Positions 1 through 8,886 of a stretch of DNA of 64,000 nucleotides are shown here, in pieces (the first letter of the stretch is position 1; every line of letters begins with the position of its first letter). The notes below the pieces were generated by a model. That model saw only the letters and a program-made list of their open reading frames with translations. It made no database searches and was not told the DNA's origin. The stretch is from assembly GCA_016946835.1 (NCBI GenBank), contig JACVTC010000081.1, forward strand, positions 88,501 to 152,500, in the 5' to 3' direction. A program made the position numbers and the translations under genes. The stretch comes from Neocallimastix lanati (nom. inval.) (taxonomy: Eukaryota; Neocallimastigomycota; Neocallimastigomycetes; Neocallimastigales; Neocallimastigaceae).

Positions 1-508
1 ATATTATTTTTCATATACTAAAACTAAATTATTTAATATATACGAAAAGTAACAAGCAAAATTTAAAAAGATTTTACAGAAAAATAAAGTTATTTTAATC
101 AAGAATGTTAATATAATATTCTTATATTTTATATAAAATAAATTTAAAAACTATAATATATTTAATATTTATTATTAATCAATTAAGATTTGATTTTATT
201 TGTGGGGAATAAAAATATAAAATAATCAATTTAAAAATAAAATAAAATACTAAAAAGAATACAAGTTTAATATTGATACAATATAATAATAATATAATAA
301 TATATTTGAAAATAAAAATAAAATATTAATATTGATAATAAACACTTTAATAAAATAATAAAATTTAAGGTTAAATTATAGATATTGATATTAATAATAA
401 AAATATAAAATTATTGATAATATTTTAGAAACTTTTAATAAAAATATAAAAAAAATAAATATATTTAGAAAATATTTTAGTATAGAAAATATAGTAAAGT
501 AATATTAA

Positions 509-582
509 GTAAAGAATAATATAATGGATTCTAAAGTAAGTTGAAATTCTAATTAATAATCCATTATATGTTCGTTCTTTAC
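509..582. other. Hairpin 5' of tRNA-Gly copy 1
   Basis: The left arm (509-530) begins GTAAAGAA and the right arm (558-582) ends TTCTTTAC. The inner parts also pair (ATATAATGGATT with AATCCATTATAT) around a small bulge. The structure ends 16 bases before the tRNA. The second tRNA locus has the same outer arms but a different inner stem that still pairs. Role unknown: it could be an upstream control structure or part of a repeated tRNA cassette. Confidence 0.5.
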
Positions 583-598
583 CAAAAATACAAGGAAA

Positions 599-669
599 GC
601 GTTAATAGTATAGAGGTAGAATATTTGCCTTCCAAGCAAATGGCTCGGGTTCGATTCCCGGTTAACGCA
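599..669 (+). tRNA. tRNA-Gly (anticodon TCC), copy 1
   Basis: A 71-nt cloverleaf reads directly from the sequence. The acceptor strands GCGTTAA (599-605) and TTAACGC (662-668) pair perfectly, with discriminator A669. The anticodon arm is TTTGC-CTTCCAA-GCAAA, giving TCC. The T loop is TTCGATT with stem TCGGG/CCCGG, where the outer pair is a T-G wobble. No intron and no encoded CCA. The internal promoter boxes are intact, so it is probably functional. A second copy at 8816 differs by one base in the T stem. Confidence 0.96.
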
Positions 670-755
670 ATGACCAATTAATTATTTTATTGAAATTGTA
701 ATTATAATTTGAAAAAAGAAAAGAAAAATATTATATATTTATTTATTTATAAATT

Positions 756-806
<51 letters not shown>

Positions 807-990
807 TTCCTACTACAAGATATGAAACTATCTTTGAGAATTTCGATTAATAAGGGTAAAATATTCATCAAAAAGACGATTATAAGGATTTTTTTCTATT
901 GATTATATATATCCTTATGAAAAATGAGACCACTATAAAATTTTTTTTTTTTTAAAAATGGATTTAATATTAATGGTATTAACCCTTTAA
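670..990 (+). repeat. Conserved 3' flank of tRNA-Gly, copy 1
   Basis: About 320 bases after the tRNA are shared almost base for base with the flank of the second tRNA-Gly (8887-9195), differing mainly in the length of the T run. The block includes a non-repetitive stretch with ATAAGGAT and ATCCTTAT arms and ends in GTATTAACCCTTTAA. It holds no open frame. Here it runs straight into the truncated gypsy element, while copy 2 continues into unrelated sequence. Confidence 0.8.
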
Positions 991-1010
991 TTCCTTAAAG
1001 GGTTAATACC
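975..1010. repeat. Perfect 16-bp inverted repeat at the retroelement breakpoint
   Basis: The arms 975-990 and 995-1010 are exact reverse complements (GGTATTAACCCTTTAA against TTAAAGGGTTAATACC) with a 4-base spacer. The left arm belongs to the tRNA flank (copy 2 has the same sequence except A for the first G). The right arm is the last coding sequence of the truncated pol. The repeat therefore sits exactly on the junction. Confidence 0.9.
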
Positions 1011-4000
1011 AAAATATATTTATTATTGTTTGATGTTTTCTCTAGAGGTCCAATTATATCTAAACCTAAATGTGTGAAAGGTCCTTCAACTTCTGTAGGA
1101 ATATCTTCTGTTGGTTCTGGGTATGCTTTGGGTCTATTTAATTGACATTGTTCGCATTTTGAAATAATTCTTTTAATATCATTTACCATGTTGTTCCAAT
1201 AGTAACTTTTTCGTAATCGTTGGTAAGTTTTATTATATCCTTCATGTCCTATGCCATGAGCTTCAAGAATGAGTTTGACCTTTTCATTAGTATCAATGAT
1301 TAATTTCCTATAAGTATTTCCATCTATAAAGTATTCAATTCCATCAATTGTTGTAAATTTTTCTTCCATAAATTCTTTTACAACTTTAGATAATAAATAT
1401 TCATCAACTTTTGAAGAGAGTTTTGTTGCCAATATTTTCTTATCATTTATACTTTTCATTCGAGAAAGAGCATCAGCTACAACATTCTTTTTGCCAGGTT
1501 CATATCGAATTTCTACACCTAAAAGATTTACAGCTAAACACCATCTGGTTTGTCGAGCACTTGTTGGTTCTTTCTTGTTGAATAATCCTACTAAGGGTTT
1601 ATGGTCAGTATAGATTATTGTTTTAATGGGATTTCCCATAATATAAGGTTTAAATTTTGTTAAGCAATAAAATAGAGCAGTTCCTTCTAGATCTGTAATT
1701 CCGTTATTTCTTTCATGTTTAGTTAATGTTCTACTTATATAGTGTACAGGATGCTCTTTTTTCATTTCATCATCTTTTTGTAATAGGACACCACCAATGC
1801 CATCATACGATGCATCCGTTCGAATAATAAATTCTTTCTCGAAACATGGAAATTTTAAAATTGGTGCATTCATTAATTTTTCTTTAAGTATATTAAAGCT
1901 ATCATTTTGCTCTTTATTCCATCGGAATTCAACATCTTTTCTTAACAATTTGCAAAGAGGAGCTGTTATTCGAGCATATTTATCGATGAAGTCTTGATAA
2001 TATCCTATCGCCCCTAGGAAAGACCGTAATTCATGGAGGTTTGAAGGAGGTTTCCAATTTTTAATTGATTCAATCTTGCTATCAAGAGGGCTCAGACCTT
2101 GTGCAGATACTTTGTGACCGAGGACTTCAACTTCTGTTTGCATAAACGAACATTTTTCAATATTGATTTTAAGTTTGTGTTCTTTGAAAACAGCGAGTAC
2201 TTTAGCAATATGTTCGAGGTGTTCTTCTAAAGATTTTGAGTATATAAGGATATCGTCAATGAAATTGAAAACAAAATCACCAATGAAAGGAAAGAGAATT
2301 TTGTTCATCTCACGTTGGAAAGTTGCTGGAGCGTTAGTAAGTCCGAAAGGCATGACTTTGAATTGATAATTTCCGAATTTTGTGGTAAAACTGGTAACTT
2401 CAACGCTTTCTTCATCCATAAGTATTTGATGATATCCGGAGTAAAGGTCCATTGTAGTAAATATTATAGCACCATCTAAACTATCGAATATTTCATCAAT
2501 ATTTGGAAGAGAATATGAATCCTTTATAGTAGCATCATTGACTTTTCTATAGTCAACACACATTCTCCATTTACCATTTGGTTTAGGAACAAGAACAACA
2601 GGCGAAGACCATTCTGAATATGATGGTTCAATAAGTCTTTTATTTATTAATTTTGTAAGTTCTTCTTTAAGAATATCTGTTTTTAGTTTTGAGATTCTAT
2701 AAAATTTTTGTTTAATTGGCCTAGCACCAGGTTTAAGGTGAATTTTATGTGGAGATAAGTTCGAAGGTGTTAATTCTTCAGAAGAGGTCGCAATTATAAC
2801 TATATTATCTTCTAAAAGTTTAATTATTTGATCTCGATACTTTTTATTAAGAGTATTGATAAATTTTTCGTTATGAATATATTCTCGAGGAGGAAGATCT
2901 TCTATTTTCTTAAGTTCTTTCTTAATAGATTCATTAGAACTAGCTTTTACAAAACAAACTAGTTTTTCTTCATTTTCATATTGATTGTTTATAGGAGCAA
3001 TTTCTTCAACAGATCCATTATCATTGAATTGGCAAAGACTGTAAAGAATAGGATGAATAAACAATTTATGATCTATTTGAGTTTTCAAGTTAATAAGAAT
3101 ATCAAAGAAAGGATCTTCTTTATCTATAACTCTACATGTAGCAACCATATGAAAATTATTAATTTGTATAGGAATATTGATTAAATAGTCTTCCGAATAA
3201 TCATCATCAATAGTTGCTAGTCGGATTCTTCCACGACTGATTCCAATAGGCTCATATACAGAAGGTAACTTTCTAAGGAATTGATTAGTAATAATATTTA
3301 AATTACTACAAGAATCAATCAATGCTTTTCCTTTGACTCCTTCAACAGTAACGTCGACCATGGCTATATCATCTTCTTTGGGTTCTTTGTTTTTACTTTT
3401 ATAAGTGTGATCAAGATTATTAACTATAGTAGTAGTAGCACAAATGTTGTCAACGGCACCGGCTATCTTAATAGAATCTTTTTCTAACTTTAAACCTTTT
3501 GCAACTTGAGATCTGATTTTTGGTGATACTTCAAATAATTCTCCAAAGGTAATATTACATTTAGTAGTATTTAAGTCTTTAATAACATTGTAAGGTAGAT
3601 GATCAGCTATCATTTGGATCTTTCTTGGAACTCTAGGAATTTTGTTTCCAGGAAGTTTATTTACTTTTAGTTTATCATTAATAAGTTTATTTAATGTATT
3701 ATTTGGAATACTATTTTCATCATTATTAGAAATAATATGATCAGTTTCATCAATATCAACAATTTCAATGGGCGAGGTGGAAGTAGATGCAAGTTCTGTA
3801 TCACTAACCTTTTTTCCTTTTTCTTTTTCTTTTCTACGATTAGATAAATCTATATCAGTAATTTCCATAGGTGATTGAGAAGTACTAGCACGTTCTTTAT
3901 CACGAATTTCTTTTTCTTTTTGTTTTTCGAGATTGATTAAGGGCTGTGACATTATCGAAGGATGTATCTGACTTGATGTTTGTTTTGGAGTTGGATTAAC

Positions 4001-4396
4001 TTTCAATTCATTTTCTTTCTTCTTTCGCAAAGCTGGAGTAACAATTGGTCGAGGATTATCTCTAAGACTTTTGTGAATTTTCTTTTCTTGATTACCTTTA
4101 TGATCTTTACTAATGTTATCACGCTTTCTTTTAAAAGCAGCAACCAAGTAATCGTTTTCATCTTGAATTAAGTCAATATCTTCTAAATCATTGATGTCTT
4201 CTTCTTCGATTTCATCCTCAGATAATTCATAATTTTTTTTTTGATCTTCTATTTCTTCATGGAAGTAGCCATTAGCTGAAGATTGTTGATATTTAACGGA
4301 AGCTATTTTATTGACAATGGGAGTGCTTCTTCTCCCTTTTAGTGATTTAAACGTTTGTTTTCGAAGTATTCCTGACGATTCTTTTTGATAATAGCA
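995..4396 (-). CDS. pol: Gypsy Pol polyprotein (PR-RT-RNase H-partial integrase)
   Basis: The open frame has no early ATG. It is open from 4396, just after a TAA at 4397-4399, inside the end of gag in the -1 frame, which indicates expression by frameshifting. Domains in order are: a basic, Ser-rich linker; a retropepsin-like site reading ALIDSCSN, where Cys replaces the usual Gly; reverse transcriptase with MPFGLTNAPATF and the FIDDILIYS catalytic motif; RNase H with RTDASYDGIGG and YTDHKPL; an HHCC integrase zinc finger (HGIGHEGY ... CEQCQ); then HLGLDIIGPL with the first catalytic Asp. The frame stops a few residues later at the breakpoint, so the second Asp and the Glu are absent. Integration function must be lost, and the altered protease motif may also matter. 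Confidence 0.88.
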   Translation of the reverse strand, partial: CYYQKESSGILRKQTFKSLKGRRSTPIVNKIASVKYQQSSANGYFHEEIEDQKKNYELSEDEIEEEDINDLEDIDLIQDENDYLVAAFKRKRDNISKDHKGNQEKKIHKSLRDNPRPIVTPALRKKKENELKVNPTPKQTSSQIHPSIMSQPLINLEKQKEKEIRDKERASTSQSPMEITDIDLSNRRKEKEKGKKVSDTELASTSTSPIEIVDIDETDHIISNNDENSIPNNTLNKLINDKLKVNKLPGNKIPRVPRKIQMIADHLPYNVIKDLNTTKCNITFGELFEVSPKIRSQVAKGLKLEKDSIKIAGAVDNICATTTIVNNLDHTYKSKNKEPKEDDIAMVDVTVEGVKGKALIDSCSNLNIITNQFLRKLPSVYEPIGISRGRIRLATIDDDYSEDYLINIPIQINNFHMVATCRVIDKEDPFFDILINLKTQIDHKLFIHPILYSLCQFNDNGSVEEIAPINNQYENEEKLVCFVKASSNESIKKELKKIEDLPPREYIHNEKFINTLNKKYRDQIIKLLEDNIVIIATSSEELTPSNLSPHKIHLKPGARPIKQKFYRISKLKTDILKEELTKLINKRLIEPSYSEWSSPVVLVPKPNGKWRMCVDYRKVNDATIKDSYSLPNIDEIFDSLDGAIIFTTMDLYSGYHQILMDEESVEVTSFTTKFGNYQFKVMPFGLTNAPATFQREMNKILFPFIGDFVFNFIDDILIYSKSLEEHLEHIAKVLAVFKEHKLKINIEKCSFMQTEVEVLGHKVSAQGLSPLDSKIESIKNWKPPSNLHELRSFLGAIGYYQDFIDKYARITAPLCKLLRKDVEFRWNKEQNDSFNILKEKLMNAPILKFPCFEKEFIIRTDASYDGIGGVLLQKDDEMKKEHPVHYISRTLTKHERNNGITDLEGTALFYCLTKFKPYIMGNPIKTIIYTDHKPLVGLFNKKEPTSARQTRWCLAVNLLGVEIRYEPGKKNVVADALSRMKSINDKKILATKLSSKVDEYLLSKVVKEFMEEKFTTIDGIEYFIDGNTYRKLIIDTNEKVKLILEAHGIGHEGYNKTYQRLRKSYYWNNMVNDIKRIISKCEQCQLNRPKAYPEPTEDIPTEVEGPFTHLGLDIIGPLEKTSNNNKYILVLTL
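4319..4351 (-). promoter_or_regulatory. Candidate -1 ribosomal frameshift signal (gag/pol)
   Basis: Read on the minus strand in the gag frame, the codons are CGT TTA AAT CAC TAA. The heptamer T TTA AAT (4345-4351) fits the X XXY YYZ slippery rule and lies one codon before the gag stop. After 8 bases comes a stem GGGAG (4332-4336) pairing with CTCCC (4319-4323) around an 8-base loop. The pol frame is -1 to gag and opens only within the last 58 bases of gag, so the signal is in the required place. Confidence 0.65.
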
Positions 4397-5289
4397 TTAA
4401 GTTTTGGACATTCGTTTTGAAAATGACCTTCTTCACTACAAAAGAAACAGGTACTAACAGTTAAACCTTTTATTCTTTTAGTTAAGTTATCAACAGTTGA
4501 ATCTTTTTTTTTTATTTTTGAATCATTAAATACTTTTCCTTTAGATTGGTTGTTATTAAAATTTGATGATTTATAAGAATTGTTGAAATTTGTTCTAAAA
4601 TTTTCGTTTATTTCTTGGTTAAAGGTAGGCATCAATCTATCTACTTTTTCAGCTATTGAAAATGCTTTCTTTAAAGAAATGTCATCCTTGAGTGAAACCT
4701 TTTTCCAGGCTTCTTTATTATTTTTCAAAGAATCAGCATAATCCAATACACTAATTCTTCTTTTCCTCTTTTTATCGAGTTTTAAATAGAGTGATCGATA
4801 GCGAATGTTAAAATCTTTAACTTTTTCATACTTTTTAATTTTTAAGGAGCGAAGTTCCTTAAGCAAGACGTTTTGATCTTCTTTTTTTCCATAAAATGTT
4901 TCTAACTCATTAATAATTTCATCAAGACTTGGATAATGATTATCTTCTTCATCATCGCTATCATCGTCATCATCGTCATCATATTCATCGTCATCGTCAT
5001 CACTAAAGTTTTTGCCATATTCCATATTTTGAATTACTTCTCTTGGTTCACCAGTCAAAGTTAAGATACATGCCGTAAAAATAGTTTCTGGATCATCTAC
5101 ATGTTGATATCTGATCCAAAATTTTAAATCTGAAGCCCAAGATCTAATATCGAGATGTTCTTTGCTTAGTTTTTCTATGTCTTTTAATTCTTTCTTGAGT
5201 TCTCTAAAGCTAATGGCGTAATTTTTGTTTATAACAGTTGGAATTGGAACTGCAGGATTTGAAGTTGATGGAGAAGATCCTGAACTCAT
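4339..5289 (-). CDS. gag: Gypsy Gag-like protein with CCHC zinc knuckle
   Basis: This is the nucleocapsid/capsid precursor of the gypsy element, about 316 residues from the ATG at 5289 (MSSGSSPSTSNP). An upstream in-frame ATG at 5475 would add a hydrophobic translation of leader sequence and is less likely. Visible features are a capsid-like central region with an Asp-run (DDDDDEYDDDDDDD) and a C-terminal retroviral zinc knuckle CFFCSEEGHFQNEC (CX2CX4HX4C). The stop at 4339-4341 lies in the overlap with pol. The frame has no internal stop, so Gag could still be made even though the element is truncated. Confidence 0.82.
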   Translation of the reverse strand: MSSGSSPSTSNPAVPIPTVINKNYAISFRELKKELKDIEKLSKEHLDIRSWASDLKFWIRYQHVDDPETIFTACILTLTGEPREVIQNMEYGKNFSDDDDDEYDDDDDDDSDDEEDNHYPSLDEIINELETFYGKKEDQNVLLKELRSLKIKKYEKVKDFNIRYRSLYLKLDKKRKRRISVLDYADSLKNNKEAWKKVSLKDDISLKKAFSIAEKVDRLMPTFNQEINENFRTNFNNSYKSSNFNNNQSKGKVFNDSKIKKKDSTVDNLTKRIKGLTVSTCFFCSEEGHFQNECPKLNAIIKKNRQEYFENKRLNH

Positions 5290-5445
5290 TTTAACTAATA
5301 TTGAAAGTAACAGAATAGAATTGAGCAAAATGAATGTTTGAAAATAACTAATAAATAATATTGACTGAAGTAATATCAGATTTTTCTTGAATTTAATAAT
5401 TCTAGTATAAACTAAAGTCCAATGACAACCAAATGTACTATTGAA

Positions 5446-5715
5446 GATATAAACTAGTGTTACACTGACCCCCAAATATATCTGAAAAGAATAATATATA
5501 GATATAAACTAGTGTAGTGATAACCCCTAAATATATCGGAATAATAAACAGTATAGATATAAACTAGTGTTACACTGACCCCCAAATATATCTGAAAAGA
5601 ATAATATATAGATATAAACTAGTGTAGTGATAACCCCTAAATATATCGGAATAATAAATAATATAGATATAAACTAGTGCTTTGTCTTGCCCCTAAATAT
5701 ATCTTGATAATTGTA
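5446..5715. repeat. 55-bp tandem repeats, alternating A and B units
   Basis: Five consecutive units begin with GATATAAACTAGTG, at 5446, 5501, 5556, 5611 and 5666, each 55 bases except a diverged last one. Units 1 and 3 carry the version with ACACTGACCCCCAAATATATC; units 2 and 4 carry the one with TAGTGATAACCCCTAAATATATC. The higher-order period is therefore 110 bp. They lie upstream of gag and may be promoter or enhancer repeats in the LTR or leader. Confidence 0.85.
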
Positions 5716-5984
5716 TTGTTCTTTACTTTCAAAAAAAATTTTAATGTAATGGAATCTTCGAATTAATGGTGTTGTGTGCTTTTGTATTATCAATTGGCAA
5801 TGTGGTAGGAAACTTTTTCTGAGTTGATCGTAAGACGACTTTGATATAACTCAATTAAAATTTAAAAATAAAAATATTATTTGTAAACAACTAAAAAAAA
5901 AATAAAATATGATTTATTAGAACAAAAAAAATTTTATGGAATAATATATATATAAAAAGAGCATTTCCTGGAATTTTCCATATC

Positions 5985-6210
5985 CAGTACTAAAAAGTAG
6001 GTATGTAGTGCTTGAATTACCACAGCTTGCCTATTACGGTGTCATGTAGTAATCAAACCAGACGCTTCTACTTTCAAATAAACAGAACGACCAGAGCTCA
6101 AGAATGACCTTTCAATTCTTGAGATAAATTAATCCGGAAACTACCTACTGTTGGAATTTTAGTACTAGGTATGCTTCTAAACCGTACTAAATCCCTTTTT
6201 ATATTTTCCA
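5985..6210. other. Unassigned G+C-richer island, structured
   Basis: A roughly 220-bp block of balanced composition in AT-rich surroundings. It has no long open frame. AGTACTAAAA near 5992 and TTTTAGTACT near 6159 form an inverted repeat enclosing the island. Inside, CTCAAGAAT and ATTCTTGAG make a 9-bp stem. On the plus strand it ends in CCGTACTAAATCCC followed by a T run, like a pol III terminator. It could be a non-coding RNA, part of the gypsy LTR, or a small mobile element. I found no match to U1-U6, RNase P or SRP signatures. Confidence 0.35.
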
Positions 6211-7766
6211 ATAAATTTTATTTTATTAAAGCTTCACCGGTAATTGCTTACCTATCACTTTAATATTAAAAAAAATTAACAAAAAAAAATTGTTTTATTA
6301 GAAATATTACTATCCTGTTATTGTTTACTCTATATTTACGATTATTAACTTCCCCGATATCTCCACCACTTTTTATGTTGAGGTTCGGGACAGAATAATA
6401 ATAAATATAGAAATAAACACTAAAATAAAAAAATTAAAAATTTAAAATATATCTTTTTTTTAAAATATTTTATTTATTTATTTAATAAAAATTATTCAAT
6501 TAAAAACTAAAAATAAATTAATTTCTTTTATAAGATTATATTTTTTTCTTCAGATTATTTTTCTAAAATACAATTTTCTCATCTATTTATATTTTTTTTT
6601 TATCGTTAGAAATGGTCAAGCCATTTCTTTAGAATATCTTAGAGTTACATGTTTGAATTGTATTTAAATTATAAATTCATAATCTATTCTATTATAATAA
6701 ATAATTATTACATATTATTAAATTCTAAACTATTTATTATTAATTGTAGTGATAATATATTTTAAAAATAATTTTATTACTTTTACAGAACTATTAGTAA
6801 TAGAGTATTATTTAATTTTATACTATTTTTAAATAAAAGTATTTTAGATTATTATCTATTATTAATCTTATTATAAATAGGGTGTATTTTGGAAGGAAGT
6901 ATTACTAATTTTAATGACAAGGATCATGGATTTAAGTAAAATATTTTTAAATCATTATTAATTATATTAATTTTTATTAATAATAAATAATCTGTATTAG
7001 TAATATTTGTAAAATAAAATTTTCTTTTATAATAAAATATTGATAGAATAAATCATATTAATAAAACTAGATATTGATAATAATATTGATATTAATAATA
7101 TAGTATTAATTTTAATAATAAAGTATTGATATTAATAAAGAATTTATATTAATAATAATAAATTTAATATTAGTAATAATTTGGCAGTAATAGAACATAA
7201 GAAAGTTCCCCAAGTAAGGAAATAAATAATTTAATTTTAGTGATTAAGTTATTTTTATGAAAAATAATAAAATTAACATTATTTGGGCATTCTTTATCAA
7301 TTATGATACAATATTTTTATAATCGTATACTTTTATGGGACTTGCAATATTTTATTTGAGGAAAATTAATATATTCTAATAAAACAATTAATAATTTTAA
7401 CACAATAATTATATTAAATAAAACTTAAATATTTTATTATTATTTATTTAATACTTTATTTATAATTATTTAAATTTTACATTAATTACATTTTTAACAT
7501 TACTTTTATTATTTTATTTTACTAATTATTACTAACTAAAAATCTCAATTAAGGCCTCTCTCTAAGACCATTTAATTATATTTATTTTCTCTATCTCTAA
7601 AATATTATTATTATTTTTTTTTAATAATTCTTATTTTAATTTATTTATTTTTAATTTTTTTTTTATTGTTTATTATTATTTTAAACTATATAATTTTTAT
7701 TTTAACCTTAATTAAATTTTATTTTATTATTTTTCTAAATTTATTAATTTTTATATATATTTATTC
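6211..7766. other. AT-rich intergenic stretch
   Basis: There is no supportable gene. The only non-repetitive parts are 6340-6395 (CCCCGATATCTCCACC ... GAGGTTCGGG, a weak stem) and a small 8-bp palindrome AGAAATGG/CCATTTCT around 6608. The rest is A/T with TAATAATA-type simple sequence. Confidence 0.6.
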
Positions 7767-7804
7767 ATCCCATATTGTGGTAGACTCGGGGTTGACACTT
7801 AGAT

Positions 7805-7855
7805 ATTTAAAATCAAGCAGGGGGGGACGGGTATTACCCTGCTTTGATTTTAAAT
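7805..7855. other. Long hairpin with G-rich loop
   Basis: The arms 7805-7822 and 7837-7855 pair over 18 bp with one bulged base (ATTTAAAATCAAGCAGGG against its complement). They enclose a 14-base loop GGGGACGGGTATTA. It is preceded by GTGGTAGACTCGGGGTTGACAC, also unusually G-rich here. On the plus strand the right arm runs into an A-rich tract. Possible structured RNA or regulatory element; identity unknown. Confidence 0.5.
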
Positions 7856-7859
7856 AAAA

Positions 7860-8749
7860 AAAATTATTTCTTTATTAAAAGTTATTTATATTTTTTTTTT
7901 TATTAATATAAAAGTTTTTTATTTAAAGTACACATATTTAATTTTTTTTAAGAAATTGTTACAATATTTATATTTTTTTATAAATTTAAAGTATAATTAA
8001 TTGTTTATAATTTAAGTAATTTTATAGAATTATTGAATTAATTTTATATCAATAATTCATTTTTGTTTTAATTTTTATAAATATAATAATATAATATTCA
8101 AATATAATTTAATTAAAAATAATTATAAAATAAATATATAGAAAATAGTTTTTACTATTTTCTTTGATATTTTTAAGTTAAATAAATTGTTTTTAAAGAT
8201 TAATATAATAAATTTAATAATCTTTAATTATTTTAAATAATACTTGTAATTATTTTCAAAATAAAATAAAATTTTTATAATATTTAATTAATAAATTTGA
8301 TAATATTTAAATAATAATTTTTATAATAAGTAAAATTTTTAATAATAATTTTTAATAATAAATTTAATTAATAATCTTAATAATTTTATAATAATATTTA
8401 ATAGTTATAATATATAAATTTTTATAATAATATTTAATAATTTTAATAATTTTATAATATTAATAATTTATAATAATTTTTAGAATAATATTTAATTAAT
8501 AATTTTAATAATTTTATAATAATTTTTATAATAATATTTAATTAATATTTTTAATAATTTAGTATCTTAAAAGTATAATTTTAATATTTACAATTGTATT
8601 TTAATATATACATATATTTAATAATATAACAATAAAGTGATTAATTAAAATTTATTTACATTATTTACAAATTAAAATTAATTTATATCAAAATAAATTA
8701 AATTTACAATGAGGTTTAGGTTATGAAGAATATAGGAAAGTACAATTTA
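7860..8749. other. AT-rich intergenic stretch
   Basis: This stretch is almost purely A/T with TTATAATAAT-type low complexity. No gene, repeat family or structure was recognised before the second tRNA locus. Confidence 0.6.
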
Positions 8750-8797
8750 GTAAAGAATTATTAATAATAAAATAAAGGTTATTAATTCATTCTTTAC
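8750..8797. other. Hairpin 5' of tRNA-Gly copy 2
   Basis: The left arm GTAAAGAATTATTAATAA (8750-8767) pairs with the right arm 8779-8797 ending TTCTTTAC, and the loop is about 11 bases. It ends 18 bases before the tRNA. The outer 8 bp are identical to the hairpin at the first locus; the inner stem is different in sequence but still paired. Confidence 0.5.
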
Positions 8798-8815
8798 CAA
8801 TTGAATATAAGGAAA

Positions 8816-8886
8816 GCGTTAATAGTATAGAGGTAGAATATTTGCCTTCCAAGCAAATGGCCCGGGTTCGATTCCCGGTTAACGCA
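8816..8886 (+). tRNA. tRNA-Gly (anticodon TCC), copy 2
   Basis: This copy is identical to the gene at 599-669 except for one base in the T stem, giving a C-G pair where copy 1 has T-G. The acceptor stem, the TCC anticodon loop and the TTCGATT T loop are intact. It is 71 nt with no intron. The 3' flank (8887-9195) repeats that of copy 1. Confidence 0.96.

Larger units (their letters stand above)
995..5715 (-). mobile_element. Ty3/gypsy-type LTR retrotransposon, 3'-truncated
   Basis: The minus-strand element carries gag, protease, reverse transcriptase, RNase H and the start of integrase. Everything after the first catalytic Asp region of integrase, including a 3' LTR, is missing at the palindromic junction at 995. 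The upstream end is uncertain. A 55-bp tandem array (5446-5715) probably lies in the 5' LTR or leader. A sequence reading TGGTTGTCATTGGAC on the minus strand (5417-5431) is a possible primer-binding site, low confidence. With no second LTR the outer boundary cannot be fixed. Element order PR-RT-RH-INT is the Ty3/gypsy order. Confidence 0.85.

Noticed and set aside
4145-4147. Start of the gypsy Pol at a TTG codon
   Set aside because: It is not an ATG. The frame is open far upstream into gag, so a frameshift fusion explains it better.
5290-5475. N-terminal extension of Gag from an upstream ATG
   Set aside because: The extension is hydrophobic leader sequence reaching into the tandem repeats; the ATG at 5289 gives a normal Gag start.
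6149-6392. Solo LTR with TGTTGGA...GGGACA ends
   Set aside because: The flanking 5 bases (CCTAC and GAATA) do not match, and no sibling copy is visible.
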